DNA from: Clostridia bacterium
Lineage (GTDB): Bacteria > Bacillota > Clostridia > Acetivibrionales > DSM-27016
Assembly (NCBI GenBank): GCA_026414765.1
Contig: JAOAIJ010000043.1
Span: forward strand, 248,001 to 312,000
DNA length: 64,000 nucleotides
Direction: 5' to 3'
Shown here in pieces: positions 43,600 through 52,469 of this stretch (its first letter is position 1; every line of letters begins with the position of its first letter). The notes beneath the pieces were generated by a model, which was given only the letters and a program-made list of their open reading frames with translations, searched no databases and was not told the DNA's origin. The translations under genes were made by a program, and so were the position numbers.

Positions 43600-43640
43600 T
43601 ACTAAAAAATAAAGAAAAAGGGTTTTGAACCCTTTTCTGT
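43600..43640 (-). terminator. terminator of the rRNA methyltransferase-like gene
   Basis: On the minus strand AAAAGGGTT/AACCCTTTT with a 3-base loop, then TCTTTATTTTTT. Confidence 0.75.
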
Positions 43641-43646
43641 TTGAAT

Positions 43647-44816
43647 TTATACTATTTGCAATATTGCACACTTTAAGTATTCAGTTTCTTCCGAAGCAAG
43701 AAGTACAGGGTGATCTTTTGCCTGAGAACGGTATTCTATAAGCCTAACCTTTCTTTTAGCATCTATAGCGGCACTGTAGACTATATCCATGAATAACTCA
43801 GGATTTACATGGTGGGAGCAAGAGCATGTTACCAGAAAACCACCGCTGTTTATTATTTTCATTGCTCTCAGATTAATCTCCTTATAGCCTCTTACGGCAC
43901 CTTCCACAGCATTTCTTGTTTTAGTGAAGGCAGGGGGATCAAGTATTATGGTGTCAAATTTTTCGTTGTTATCATAATACTCTCTGAGTTTGTCAAAGGT
44001 ATTTGCAGCTTCAAAGCGGCAATTCTCTTCCAGGCCGTTAATTTTTGCGTTATGGGTAGCACATTCTACTGCATGTTCGGATATGTCGATTCCAAGTACA
44101 TTTCTTGCACCATAGTATGCTGCGTGCAGTGCAAAAGAACCTGTATGGCTGAAGCAGTCCAGAACCTTTGCATTCTTAACCAGTGGAGCTATAGCTGCCC
44201 GGTTTTCTTTCTGATCCAGGAAAAAGCCTGTCTTCTGTCCTCCTTCAACATCTACCAGAAATTTCACACCGTTTTCATTCATCAGAACCTTCGTATCAAA
44301 TTCCTCGGATAGAAAACCTTTACGCTGCTCAAGACCTTCAAGTTCTCTCACCGGTACATCATTTCTTTCATATATGCCTGAAGGCTTGATTATATCATTA
44401 AGAATAGCAACTATTTCCTCCTTATAACGGTCTATACCAAGTGCAAGGGTTTGAATGACGAGATAATCGGAAAACTTGTCTACTATGAGAGCAGGTAAGA
44501 AATCAGATTCTGCAAAAATAGCTCTGCAGCTGTTAACATCCGCTACCTTTTTTCTATAATCCCATGCGGTCTGAATTCTTTTATACAGAAAATCATAATT
44601 GACTTCTTCATGTTCATATGTGAGCATTCTTATAGTAATCTGTGATTTGGGATTTATATAACCCCTTCCGAGAAATTTATTTCTGCTGCTGTATACATCA
44701 ACCACATCTCCCGGGGTGAATTCACCATCTGTAGAATCAATATCACTTCTGAATATCCAGGGATGTCCGTATTCAACTCTCTTTTCCTTTCCTTTGACCA
44801 AAAAAGCTTTAGCCAT
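43647..44816 (-). CDS. 23S rRNA (cytosine-5-)-methyltransferase, RlmI-like
   Basis: 389 aa. An N-terminal PUA domain (KAFLVKGKEKRVEYGHPWIFRSDI at the start), an EEHE-domain-like middle, then a Rossmann methyltransferase: FFLDQKENRAAI, VLDCFSHTGSFALHAAYYGA (motif I), FDTIILDPPAFTK (motif IV) and VTCSCSHHV (catalytic Cys motif). RlmI modifies C1962 of 23S rRNA in E. coli; related members are common in Firmicutes. Confidence 0.9.
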   Translation of the reverse strand: MAKAFLVKGKEKRVEYGHPWIFRSDIDSTDGEFTPGDVVDVYSSRNKFLGRGYINPKSQITIRMLTYEHEEVNYDFLYKRIQTAWDYRKKVADVNSCRAIFAESDFLPALIVDKFSDYLVIQTLALGIDRYKEEIVAILNDIIKPSGIYERNDVPVRELEGLEQRKGFLSEEFDTKVLMNENGVKFLVDVEGGQKTGFFLDQKENRAAIAPLVKNAKVLDCFSHTGSFALHAAYYGARNVLGIDISEHAVECATHNAKINGLEENCRFEAANTFDKLREYYDNNEKFDTIILDPPAFTKTRNAVEGAVRGYKEINLRAMKIINSGGFLVTCSCSHHVNPELFMDIVYSAAIDAKRKVRLIEYRSQAKDHPVLLASEETEYLKCAILQIV

Positions 44817-44885
44817 ATATCCTCCGATTGACTCTGATTTTTTTAGTTGATTATACCATAAATCCAGATAAAATATATTGCTTTT

Positions 44886-45275
44886 TTAGTCCTTTGCCAT
44901 AACAGGTTCAGTTTTGGGTACTGTAATCGATAGAATACCATCCTTGTATTCTATCCTTGTCTTGTTTGATATGATTTTTATTGGCAGAGGGATTGTCCTT
45001 GTAAAGCTATTGCTAAACCGGCCGGTTCTGTAAATATAGTTATCCTTATGAAGAGTGCCTGACCCTGACTGCCAGGTAAGTCTGATAGAATAATCGCTTG
45101 CATACACGGAGATATTTTCTCTTAAAGTGTCAGGTATTTCAGCCTTTATAATGATATCGGATTTTGTCTGATAAACGTCTACCCGCGGTGAAGAGGGGAG
45201 ACTAAAAAATCTAAGCGAAGAGTTTTCATCAAAATTGTCGACAGCCCTGTCAAAATTATTTTTATCTATATTCAT
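44886..45275 (-). CDS. small heat-shock protein (Hsp20/alpha-crystallin)
   Basis: 129 aa; ATG 45275 with AAGGAG eight bases upstream. Alpha-crystallin domain (about 30-125): PRVDVYQTKSDIIIKAEIPD, RTGRFSNSFTRTIPLP, and EYKDGILSITVPKTE. The central GVL-type motif reads GILSITVPK. ATP-independent holdase. No CIRCE element is seen. Confidence 0.88.
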   Translation of the reverse strand: MNIDKNNFDRAVDNFDENSSLRFFSLPSSPRVDVYQTKSDIIIKAEIPDTLRENISVYASDYSIRLTWQSGSGTLHKDNYIYRTGRFSNSFTRTIPLPIKIISNKTRIEYKDGILSITVPKTEPVMAKD

Positions 45276-45551
45276 AGTAGTCACTCCTTTTTATCAAGAG
45301 GAATTATTAATATTATGATTTGTAAAAATCAGTCAAGTATACTGAAACGATAATAGAAACTGCATAAAATAAGGATATCAGGAAGAGCACAGATATTTAT
45401 TTAGCTTTTATGAAACAGCCACCCCAAAAAAAGCGATTCTAATCCGAATAATATAGCAGAAAGCTTTCTGAAACTAAAATTGAATATTATTGCAATTCCC
45501 ATAATTATTAAAATGAAAGTTATAGCAGACAAAGTACAGGAGGAGAATATT

Positions 45552-46691
45552 ATGAAGAAGATATCCATAGCTTTGATAATTGCAGTAATGGTGACAATAA
45601 CAGGAACATCAGGAGCATTCGCAAACACAACAACTACAGTAACTGACAGCAGTACTCCGGCAACAAATGTAACACCGGTACCGGAAACGAGCACAACCGC
45701 ATCAGCTGTTACTGCACCAGCTATACAGACTACGGAAAATACAATTGCAACACCGTCAGCAGTAACTACTTCAGCTACCACTACTTCTGCAGTAACAGTT
45801 GGCAATACGCAGCAGGCAGGAGTTACACCTGATAGTCTGGTATATCCTTTTGAAAGACTCATAGAAAGCGTTCAGGTAGCTCTGACATTTTCTCCCGAAG
45901 GCAAGGCAGAATTGCTTGTAAGCTTTGCAAATGAAAGACTGGCTGAAGCGAAAATAATGACAGAAGAAAACAAGGTAAAGCTTGTAGAAAAAGTACTGAA
46001 CATATATGCAAAAACCATTGCAGAAGCTAATAACCGTATAGAACAGGCAGCTCAAGATAATAAGGATGTAAAAGCTGTACTTGAAGAGATAAAGATAACA
46101 GAGGAAAACGGCGATAAAATAGTTATAAAAGCTACAGGTATTATTCCTCAGGATTCGGCGGAATCTCTGAAAACTGCTGTAACTGATGTAGTGAAGAAAA
46201 CACTGGCAGTGCAGACTTTTGCAACTGCAAAGCAAAATTTTGAAGCGGCAAAATCAAAGGTGACATTGGCAAGGGAAGAATTAAAGGCAGTAGAAAAAAC
46301 CGGGGATCTTAACGCTATAAAGGCAGCGCAGGAAAAACTACTTTCAGCTGAACAGTATAAAGAAAAGATGGAAGAGGCAAAGGAACAGATAGAGGAATAT
46401 AAGGAAGAGATTTTAGACCAGCTGAAAACAGATAAAAAGATTGAAGATAACAAAAAGAAGGAAATTGAAAAGTTAGATAAAAAAATAGAAAAATTTGAAA
46501 GCCAGGCAAAGAAGCATGCAGATAAAAAAGAAGCAATTGCAAAAAAGATAGAAGAAAAAAATAAAAAAGCAGCAGAAAAAATCAGGGAAAATGCTAAAAA
46601 ACAAGTAGAGAAGAAAAAAGAAAAGATCGAGAAATTTAAGGAAAAACATGGAAAGTACGACAAAGTCTCTGAAAACATAGAAAATGATTAA
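45552..46691 (+). CDS. secreted DUF5667-like coiled-coil protein
   Basis: 379 aa; ATG 45552 follows AGGAG. Signal peptide (about 1-27, ending GAFAN), a Thr/Ala-rich low-complexity stretch (28-90), then a DUF5667-like block TPDSLVYPFERLIESVQVALTF and LLVSFANERLAEAKIM. The remainder is a long Lys/Glu-rich coiled coil (about 245-375). Clostridial relatives are often next to ECF sigma or anti-sigma genes; the function is unknown. Confidence 0.82.
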   Translation: MKKISIALIIAVMVTITGTSGAFANTTTTVTDSSTPATNVTPVPETSTTASAVTAPAIQTTENTIATPSAVTTSATTTSAVTVGNTQQAGVTPDSLVYPFERLIESVQVALTFSPEGKAELLVSFANERLAEAKIMTEENKVKLVEKVLNIYAKTIAEANNRIEQAAQDNKDVKAVLEEIKITEENGDKIVIKATGIIPQDSAESLKTAVTDVVKKTLAVQTFATAKQNFEAAKSKVTLAREELKAVEKTGDLNAIKAAQEKLLSAEQYKEKMEEAKEQIEEYKEEILDQLKTDKKIEDNKKKEIEKLDKKIEKFESQAKKHADKKEAIAKKIEEKNKKAAEKIRENAKKQVEKKKEKIEKFKEKHGKYDKVSENIEND

Positions 46692-46745
46692 TAAAAGCAA
46701 GCGGCAGTACGGGTGTAGCTCGTACTGCCGCTTGCTTTTATTAAT
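46690..46745. terminator. strong bidirectional terminator
   Basis: Arms AATAAAAGCAAGCGGCAGTA/TACTGCCGCTTGCTTTTATT, loop about 12 bases, shared by the converging genes ending 46691 (+) and 46741 (-). Confidence 0.9.
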
Positions 46746-46962
46746 TGCTTTTCTTATCATCCTTGCGTTCCTTCAAATACCTTTTGTTACCATCCTTGTC
46801 CACTATTACTACATTGTCCAGTGTGGATTTGAGATTTCCTTTGAAATATTGGATGTATTCCTGTCTAAGTGCCTGTTGTTCTGATTTTTCTTCAGGAGTA
46901 AGGCCTGTTGCTTTAGATTTTTTTGCAAGCTCATTTATCCGCTGTATTTTAGTTTGTTCCAT
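46741..46962 (-). CDS. DUF896 (YnzC-like) small protein
   Basis: 73 aa. RINELAKKSKATGLTPEEKSEQQALRQEYI is the DUF896/UPF0291 signature (three-helix bundle; residues 8-37). GGAGG lies before the ATG. In B. subtilis YnzC is part of the SOS-linked yneA operon, but no LexA box is seen here. Confidence 0.92.
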   Translation of the reverse strand: MEQTKIQRINELAKKSKATGLTPEEKSEQQALRQEYIQYFKGNLKSTLDNVVIVDKDGNKRYLKERKDDKKSN

Positions 46963-47177
46963 TGCTTTATAACCTCCATTAGTATTATAAGTGAAACAAA
47001 TAAAAAGTGGAAGGGGGTAAGAGATTACAAGGATATAGAAATTGGTAAATCCTGTAAACTACTTGAAATAAAGTATATATAGATTAGTTTCATATCAAGG
47101 TAAATGAATATAAATAAAAATATACTCACAAAAAATTCGAAGATGCATATTTTGATAATAGGCTGCTAAATGAAAAT

Positions 47178-47205
47178 GAATATCAAGTATCAAAGATGAT
47201 ACAAT
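47178..47205 (+). promoter_or_regulatory. possible SigE/SigK-type sporulation promoter
   Basis: GAATATC, 13-bp spacer, GATACAAT, about 30 bases before the ATPase start. It differs by one base in each box from the SigE consensus GHATATT-N13-15-CATACAAT. A match by eye only; no sigma-A-like alternative is better. The rest of the 47.0-47.2 kb gap shows nothing. Confidence 0.35.
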
Positions 47206-47235
47206 ATATTATTCGTCTCAATGGAGGGATTGATG

Positions 47236-47527
47236 ATGGCAAGAGGGAATATCAAACATGCATTTCCGGGTGGAAATACTTCTCAAGGCTTTTTCAGCTA
47301 CTATAACTATATTTTGAGCCAGGAGGAGGCAAACAGGATTATTGTTATCAAGGGTGGTCCGGGGGTAGGAAAATCTTCATTTATGAAAAAGATTGCAGAA
47401 GAAATGCTTTGCAGAGGATATGATGTTGAATTCATGCATTGTTCGAGCGATAATAACAGCCTTGACGGAGTCGTCATTCCTGCAATAAAAGTAGCGTTGC
47501 TTGATGGTACTGCTCCCCATGTAGTGG
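47236..47527 (+). pseudogene. 5' part of P-loop ATPase gene (PRK06851-like), interrupted by the element
   Basis: ATG 47236 has GGAGGG seven bases upstream. The N-terminal ~97 residues are intact: NIKHAFPGGNTSQGFFSYYN, Walker A IKGGPGVGKSSFMKKI, and VEFMHCSSDNNSLDGV. The frame then runs eight bases into the inserted element and stops (TCT TAA). Joining 47236-47527 to 52470-53269 gives 1092 bases, exactly 364 codons, with uninterrupted sequence across the joint (HVV|DPKNPGAVDEIIHLGD). It is probably a functional gene reconstituted by excision, not a dead pseudogene. Confidence 0.85.
47518..47527 (+). repeat. left attachment core (attL) of the element
   Basis: CATGTAGTGG, repeated exactly at 52460-52469. 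Left flank is ATPase coding sequence; right flank is element DNA. Confidence 0.85.
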
Positions 47528-47558
47528 TCTCTTAAGTACAATAAACTTCAGTAACTGC

Positions 47559-48149
47559 TTACTTAATTTGATTAAGTAAACTGATGCCTTTCTCGGTAAG
47601 GTTCGGATACAGTATGCCCCATACAATACTTAAAAGTTCTTCATGTTGTGCTGTTTCATCTAATGAAATTTGTTGTATCCAAGACATCATCAATAATACA
47701 ATTCCTTTTGCCAAACAATTTTGAAATTCTTTGTTTTGGGATACCCTGAATATTTCTTTTTTTTCAAAGTTTTCAATGATCCTGATAAAATGCAGCGTAA
47801 GTTCTTTTCTTACCTTTAATTGGAATTCTAATATCTCATGATAGTTTTTTCTCAATTCAATCATATTGCTAAAATAAAAATAGTATTTCTTTTGAAAGTT
47901 AAGCATCAGTTTCAATTGCTCATTTAGACCGTTTACATCAACGTCCGATTTTAAATCCAAGGATTTAAAATCTTTATATTGAAGATCAACAATAGAGCAG
48001 AGTAAATCAGATTTTTTTTTGTAGTGGTAGGTTATATTACCTACACTTTTATTGGTTGCATCAGCAATATCACGCATGGAGACTGTTGCATACCCATTTT
48101 TATTAAATAATTCTATAGCCTTCTCCAAAATTACCTTCTTGGTAGTCAT
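47559..48149 (-). CDS. TetR-family transcriptional regulator
   Basis: 196 aa; ATG 48149 with GGAGG six bases upstream. The HTH (about 1-50) reads ILEKAIELFNKNGYATVSMRDIADATNKSVGNITYHYKKK in the usual TetR pattern (described by position: residues 7-46), then an all-helical ligand domain. It is divergent from the hydrolase genes, and two matching palindromes lie between them, so it most likely represses itself and the hydrolases until an unknown ligand binds. Confidence 0.9.
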   Translation of the reverse strand: MTTKKVILEKAIELFNKNGYATVSMRDIADATNKSVGNITYHYKKKSDLLCSIVDLQYKDFKSLDLKSDVDVNGLNEQLKLMLNFQKKYYFYFSNMIELRKNYHEILEFQLKVRKELTLHFIRIIENFEKKEIFRVSQNKEFQNCLAKGIVLLMMSWIQQISLDETAQHEELLSIVWGILYPNLTEKGISLLNQIK

Positions 48150-48192
48150 CATATTCCTCCAAAATAATATTTCCATATGTAGAATATCATAC

Positions 48193-48250
48193 TTGACGGA
48201 TTAGCACAAGTGTACTAAAATAAAATATAGAATTAGTACGAATGTACTAT
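48193..48250 (+). promoter_or_regulatory. hydrolase promoter with two TetR-type operators
   Basis: TTGACG (48193-48198), 17-bp spacer, TAAAAT (48216-48221). Two similar 18-bp palindromes, TTAGCACAAGTGTACTAA (48201-48218) and TTAGTACGAATGTACTAT (48233-48250), have centres 32 bp apart, about three helical turns. The first overlaps the spacer and -10. Confidence 0.75.
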
Positions 48251-48272
48251 ATTATAATAGGAGGGCATGGTA

Positions 48273-49340
48273 ATGAACCTGAATAAACAGGAAATTAATG
48301 CAACAATTCGGACTCTCCCTATTGACAGAGCAATCTCTAATGGCCTTGACATTAACGATTTCATTGTACTCATGCATGAATTTGAAAATGGCGGTGACTA
48401 TGCAGATATTTGTGAAAAATTAGGTGACCGTTCCAGAGACTTAGCTGATAATGCAATAGAGAAGGAACACTTCATGACTGCAAGAACCTTTTACCTTAAT
48501 GCAGTTGCTGCTTACAGAGTAGGACAATACACAATTATTCCGGATAATGACAAAAAGCTGGGCATGTATAAAAAACTCATAGATTGCTATAGTGAAGCTG
48601 CAAAGCTCTTCAATCCGCAAATTGAAAGAATTGAAGTACCATATAAAGGCAGCAAAATGGTTGGATGGCTAAGAATGCCTTTGAATACGTGTGGTAAGGT
48701 TCCTATAGTTATTTCAATCGGCGGAGCTGACGGCTGGCGTGAGGAACACCACAATTACAGCAATTATTATGCAGAAAGAGGCATTGCATATCTTATGATT
48801 GATGGACCTGGTCAAGGTGAAACAAGATTATTTAACAAGCTGTATATGCAACTGAATAACGAAGAAGCCTTGAATGTAATTATTGAGTATGTATCAAGTG
48901 ATAACAGGTTCAGCAAAGTAGGAATGATAGGCTACAGTTTCGGAGGATATTTGGTTGCAAGGGTTGCAGCAACCAGCGAAAAGCTGCATGCTTGTGTCAT
49001 AAATGGAGGCTCATATTTTCCAAAAGAGATAATTAATTTTATTCCTCACTTCAGGATGGTATTTTCTGCAATGATTAACAAGAATGGCATTGAGTTGGAG
49101 GAATTTATTAACAATATGACGATGGAAGGCTATGCACACAATATCACGTGTTCACTTTTGGTAAACCATGGCATACCCGATCCCTTATTCAGTTCTAAAG
49201 GAGTTGAAAGAATATACAAAGAAGCCAAATCTATTGATAAAACATTAAGGCTTTGGAAAGACGGCAATCATTGTGTTACAAATCATGCAACAGAGACTAT
49301 AACTATGTTTACAGATTTCTTTATGGACAGACTAAAATAG
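48273..49340 (+). CDS. alpha/beta hydrolase (FrsA/pseudooxynicotine-hydrolase-like), first copy
   Basis: 355 aa; ATG 48273 with AGGAGGG seven bases upstream. A helical N-terminal domain (about 1-130) precedes the hydrolase core: ISIGGADGWREEHH (oxyanion region), MIDGPGQGETRL, GYSFGGYLVARVAA (nucleophile Ser), and NHGIPDPLF plus DGNHCVTNH (acid and His). Substrate unknown. Controlled by the TetR operators. It is related to the next gene, so the pair arose by duplication. Confidence 0.85.
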   Translation: MNLNKQEINATIRTLPIDRAISNGLDINDFIVLMHEFENGGDYADICEKLGDRSRDLADNAIEKEHFMTARTFYLNAVAAYRVGQYTIIPDNDKKLGMYKKLIDCYSEAAKLFNPQIERIEVPYKGSKMVGWLRMPLNTCGKVPIVISIGGADGWREEHHNYSNYYAERGIAYLMIDGPGQGETRLFNKLYMQLNNEEALNVIIEYVSSDNRFSKVGMIGYSFGGYLVARVAATSEKLHACVINGGSYFPKEIINFIPHFRMVFSAMINKNGIELEEFINNMTMEGYAHNITCSLLVNHGIPDPLFSSKGVERIYKEAKSIDKTLRLWKDGNHCVTNHATETITMFTDFFMDRLK

Positions 49341-49367
49341 TGTTATCCAGAGTGGGGAGGAGAATAG

Positions 49368-50483
49368 ATGGTTGATCTAACTTTAAAAGAGAAATTTGCA
49401 TTCAAGTTTGTTTTCAGCGAGAACAGAGTCTATCACAGATGGTATGGAAGATTCTTATCTTTTGGAATAGATTATGGGAGATTGAGAAGGGTAGTAGCAA
49501 GAATAACAAATTGGTTTGAATGGTGTGAACAATGGGATGAAGAAGGTGATTCACTTTTTAAAAAGGCTGAAGAAGCATTAGCTGAAGGGAATGGTCTAAA
49601 AGCACGAGCATTATTTCATGAAGCTGTAGGCTGCTATCATACAGGGCAGCATTTATTTTTTATTGATAGCAAACAAAAGGAAAAAACCCAGGAAAAAGCT
49701 AGAATAAGCTATCAAAGAGCACTAAGCCTATATGATGAAAAAGAAAGGCCCATAAGAATCGAGATAGACTTTAATGGTGTAAAAATTCCAGGATATCTGA
49801 GGCTCTCAGCAGTGCCCGACAGCCCACTTATCATATTTATAAACGGTATGGATAATATTAAAGAGGCTGAAGGAAATTCACAGGGGGCTTTATTCAAACA
49901 GAATGGATTTAACTATTTTACATTTGATGGGCCAGGTCAGGGAGAAATGTGGAAGGATATGAAATTCGATATAAAAGAATATCATAAATCAGTATCAGCA
50001 ATAATTGACTGGTTTGAAAAACATCAGATATACGAAATTGATATGAATAGAATCGGCCTTATTGGTTTTAGCCTGGGCGGGTATTTAGCACCAATGTGTG
50101 CAGCACATGACAAACGGGTAAAGTGTGTAGTTGGAAATAGCGGACTTGTATTTATCGGTGGATTGAAAGGATTAAAGAGACTTAATCCGTTATGGCAGCG
50201 GGGAGTTACATATATGACCGGATGTGAAACACTTGATAAAGCGGTAGATAAATTTGACTGGGATATTGAACGTGATCCAAACTTATGTGTACCATTACTA
50301 TTGTATCATGCAGGGAAAGATGAGGTTATGCCCACCCCAAAATTACATGCAGATAAAGTAATAAGGTGGGCAAGGGGAGAAAAAACTCTTAAATATTATG
50401 AAAATGCAGAACACTGTACACAGGATTACCTAGATGAGGTATTCCCGGAGATAATAGATTGGTTTAGAAAAAAGCTTAATTGA
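49368..50483 (+). CDS. alpha/beta hydrolase (FrsA-like), second copy
   Basis: 371 aa, GGAGGAG ribosome site. It has the same layout as its neighbour: helical N-terminal domain (KKAEEALAEGNGLKARALFHEAVGCYHTG, residues about 65-93), IIFINGMDNIKEAEGN, FDGPGQGEMW, GFSLGGYLAPMCAA (nucleophile Ser), YHAGKDEVMP and ENAEHCTQDY. The two sequences are only moderately alike, so the duplication is old. Cargo of the element. Confidence 0.85.
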   Translation: MVDLTLKEKFAFKFVFSENRVYHRWYGRFLSFGIDYGRLRRVVARITNWFEWCEQWDEEGDSLFKKAEEALAEGNGLKARALFHEAVGCYHTGQHLFFIDSKQKEKTQEKARISYQRALSLYDEKERPIRIEIDFNGVKIPGYLRLSAVPDSPLIIFINGMDNIKEAEGNSQGALFKQNGFNYFTFDGPGQGEMWKDMKFDIKEYHKSVSAIIDWFEKHQIYEIDMNRIGLIGFSLGGYLAPMCAAHDKRVKCVVGNSGLVFIGGLKGLKRLNPLWQRGVTYMTGCETLDKAVDKFDWDIERDPNLCVPLLLYHAGKDEVMPTPKLHADKVIRWARGEKTLKYYENAEHCTQDYLDEVFPEIIDWFRKKLN

Positions 50484-50584
50484 GAGAAGAAGGTATAAGC
50501 TTAACTTTCAATAACAAAATATATATATTAAAAAATATTAGCAATTCAATCCTTTTTTGGAATATAGAAATAGGACAAAAACAG

Positions 50585-50614
50585 CCCCTCATAAAATATA
50601 GAGGGGTTATTTTT
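50585..50614 (+). terminator. hairpin that ends the hydrolase transcript and covers the next ribosome site
   Basis: CCCCTC/GAGGGG stem with a 10-base loop, followed by TTATTTTTA. The 3' arm GAGGGG is also the Shine-Dalgarno sequence of the 42-aa gene that starts at 50615. Confidence 0.6.
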
Positions 50615-50743
50615 ATGGAAACAAAATTCGTTCTTGAAGAAGTATTTAAATCTAAAGAAAATGAAGAAAGGAGAAAAAAACTTGAAGATATAGTTATTAA
50701 TGTAATTAAAATTATGGAACTGCAGGAGCGATGCAGTCTCTAA
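50615..50743 (+). CDS. 42-aa helical protein preceding the recombinase
   Basis: METKFVLEEVFKSKENEERR at the start, helical and charged throughout, ending CSL. GAGGGG is 8 bases upstream. Small proteins of this kind often precede recombinase genes of clostridial elements. It might be a recombination directionality factor, but this is only inference. Confidence 0.6.
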   Translation: METKFVLEEVFKSKENEERRKKLEDIVINVIKIMELQERCSL

Positions 50744-50832
50744 AATTCTCATTGAATGAATCTGCCTGTTTTAATGAAATTCGTTATGGATAAAATAGGC
50801 AGTTATATCTTTTTATTGGGGGATATAGCTAA

Positions 50833-52413
50833 ATGAGTAAAGTTGCAATTTATTGCCGTTTATCCGATGAGGATAGAAATAAGCTCAATTCTTTGGATGA
50901 TTCCGAAAGTATTCAAAACCAAAAAAACATGCTTAACAAGTATGCTATTGAAAAAGGATGGGATATTTATAAGATTTATTCAGATGATGATTTTTCAGGT
51001 CTTGATAGTGATAGACCTGAATGGAACAAGATGCTTCGTGATGCAAGATTAAAGAAGTTTGATATTGTCCTGTGCAAAAGTCAGTCAAGGTTTACGAGGG
51101 ATATGGAGTTGGTTGAAAAATATATCCATAACAAATTTCTTGAATGGGGTATTAGATTTATTGGAGTGACTGACAATGCAGATACACAGAATAAAGGTAA
51201 TAAAAAACAGCGGCAGATAATGGGATTAACAAATGAATGGTACTGTGAGGATATATCCGAAAATATAAGAGCGGTATTTAATTTGAAAAGAAGTGAGGGC
51301 CAGTTTATAGGCTCTTTTGCTGCTTATGGATATAAGAAAGCAGCAAATAATAAAAATAAACTTATTATTGACGAAGAAGCTGCGGTAGTTGTCAGGATGA
51401 TTTTTAACTGGTATTTGGAAGGGTATGGTACTCAGCATATTGCTTATATGCTAAATGAAAAGGGTTATCTTAATCCGACAAAATATAAGCAAAATGCAGG
51501 ACTCAACTTTAAAAATTCCAATATGAAAAACGGATTTAGCTTTTGGAATAAAACAACAGTTAAGCGTATTTTAAAAAATGAGATATATATTGGCAATATG
51601 GTACAAGGAAAAAGGGAAAAAGTGAGTTATAAATCTAAAAAAATAATATCAACTTCCAAAGAACAATGGATAAGGGCTGAAAATACACACGAAGCAATAA
51701 TAGATGAGAAAACATTTCATGAAGTTCAAAGAAGAATAAGCCAGCGGCAGCGAAGTACAGGGGAAGGGCAAGCACATGTTTTTGCAACAAAGGTCAGGTG
51801 TGCAGATTGTGGTAGTACAATGAATAAAGTATCAACTTTTAGAGGGAATAATAAGCTATATTCTTATCTACGATGCAAAGTGTATGCTATTACAGGGAAT
51901 AAAAAGCTATGTACAAGTCATGCAATAAGGTTTGATACACTATATGACTTAGTAACTGAAAGATTAAAGCAATATATAAATGATAATCTTGATGAAGACA
52001 ATATTGCGCATAGGATTTTGGCTGAAACTAACGTTAATAGAAAAATCCAAGGCTTGAAAAATGAGATATCTAACATTGAAAAGCAGCTAAACCGGAATTC
52101 ACAATTCATAAATAATCTATATATAGATAAGGTAAAGGGGATTATATTAGATGATTTATTTAGAGAACTTAACAGTAATTTTTCTAACGAAAAAGATAAA
52201 ATAAGAAAAAGAAAAACGGAAATTGAGAATCAAATATTAGAATTAAGCAAAAAGACAATGAATTTTGATAAATGGGTTCAGATAGTCAGAAGATATAAAG
52301 ATTTTAAAGAATTAACCCATTCAATGGTAGGAGAGTTTATTGAGTTTATTGAAATAGGTGAGAAAGATAGTAAAACAGGAGAGCAGAAAGTTAAAATACA
52401 TTGGTTATTCTAA
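50833..52413 (+). CDS. large serine recombinase
   Basis: 526 aa, GGGGG ribosome site. Resolvase catalytic domain (1-150) with YCRLSDED (nucleophile Ser about residue 11), YSDDDFSGLDSDRPEW and KSQSRFTRDMELVEKYI. Recombinase domain (about 165-270: AAYGYKKAANNK, GTQHIAYMLNEKGYLNPT, VKRILKNEIYIGNM). Zinc ribbon with RCADCGSTM and RCKVYAITGNKKLC, then a coiled coil (395-465). Same class as SpoIVCA/SprA. Last gene of the element, 47 bases before the right junction. Confidence 0.95.
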   Translation: MSKVAIYCRLSDEDRNKLNSLDDSESIQNQKNMLNKYAIEKGWDIYKIYSDDDFSGLDSDRPEWNKMLRDARLKKFDIVLCKSQSRFTRDMELVEKYIHNKFLEWGIRFIGVTDNADTQNKGNKKQRQIMGLTNEWYCEDISENIRAVFNLKRSEGQFIGSFAAYGYKKAANNKNKLIIDEEAAVVVRMIFNWYLEGYGTQHIAYMLNEKGYLNPTKYKQNAGLNFKNSNMKNGFSFWNKTTVKRILKNEIYIGNMVQGKREKVSYKSKKIISTSKEQWIRAENTHEAIIDEKTFHEVQRRISQRQRSTGEGQAHVFATKVRCADCGSTMNKVSTFRGNNKLYSYLRCKVYAITGNKKLCTSHAIRFDTLYDLVTERLKQYINDNLDEDNIAHRILAETNVNRKIQGLKNEISNIEKQLNRNSQFINNLYIDKVKGIILDDLFRELNSNFSNEKDKIRKRKTEIENQILELSKKTMNFDKWVQIVRRYKDFKELTHSMVGEFIEFIEIGEKDSKTGEQKVKIHWLF

Positions 52414-52459
52414 GTATTGATAATGCCCTTTCTTTTTTTGTGTTTAAAAGAACACTTGA

Positions 52460-52469
52460 CATGTAGTGG
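52460..52469 (+). repeat. right attachment core (attR) of the element
   Basis: CATGTAGTGG, identical to 47518-47527; the right flank is ATPase coding sequence. The reconstructed attP (right end joined to left end) has imperfect dyad flanks ACACTTGA/TCTTAAGT around the core. Confidence 0.85.

Larger units (their letters stand above)
47528..52469 (+). mobile_element. 4.94-kb serine-recombinase element inserted in the ATPase gene (skin-like)
   Basis: Bounded by the 10-bp direct repeat CATGTAGTGG. It carries a TetR-family regulator, two alpha/beta hydrolases, a 42-aa protein and a large serine recombinase next to the right end, the place where integrases of such elements usually sit. No phage structural, conjugation or replication genes are present. 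Excision by the core restores the host gene in frame, as in skin/sigK-type intervening elements. Confidence 0.85.

Noticed and set aside
47221-47535. Simple truncated or frameshifted ATPase gene
   Set aside because: The exact core repeat, the in-frame joint and the recombinase show insertion of an element rather than decay.
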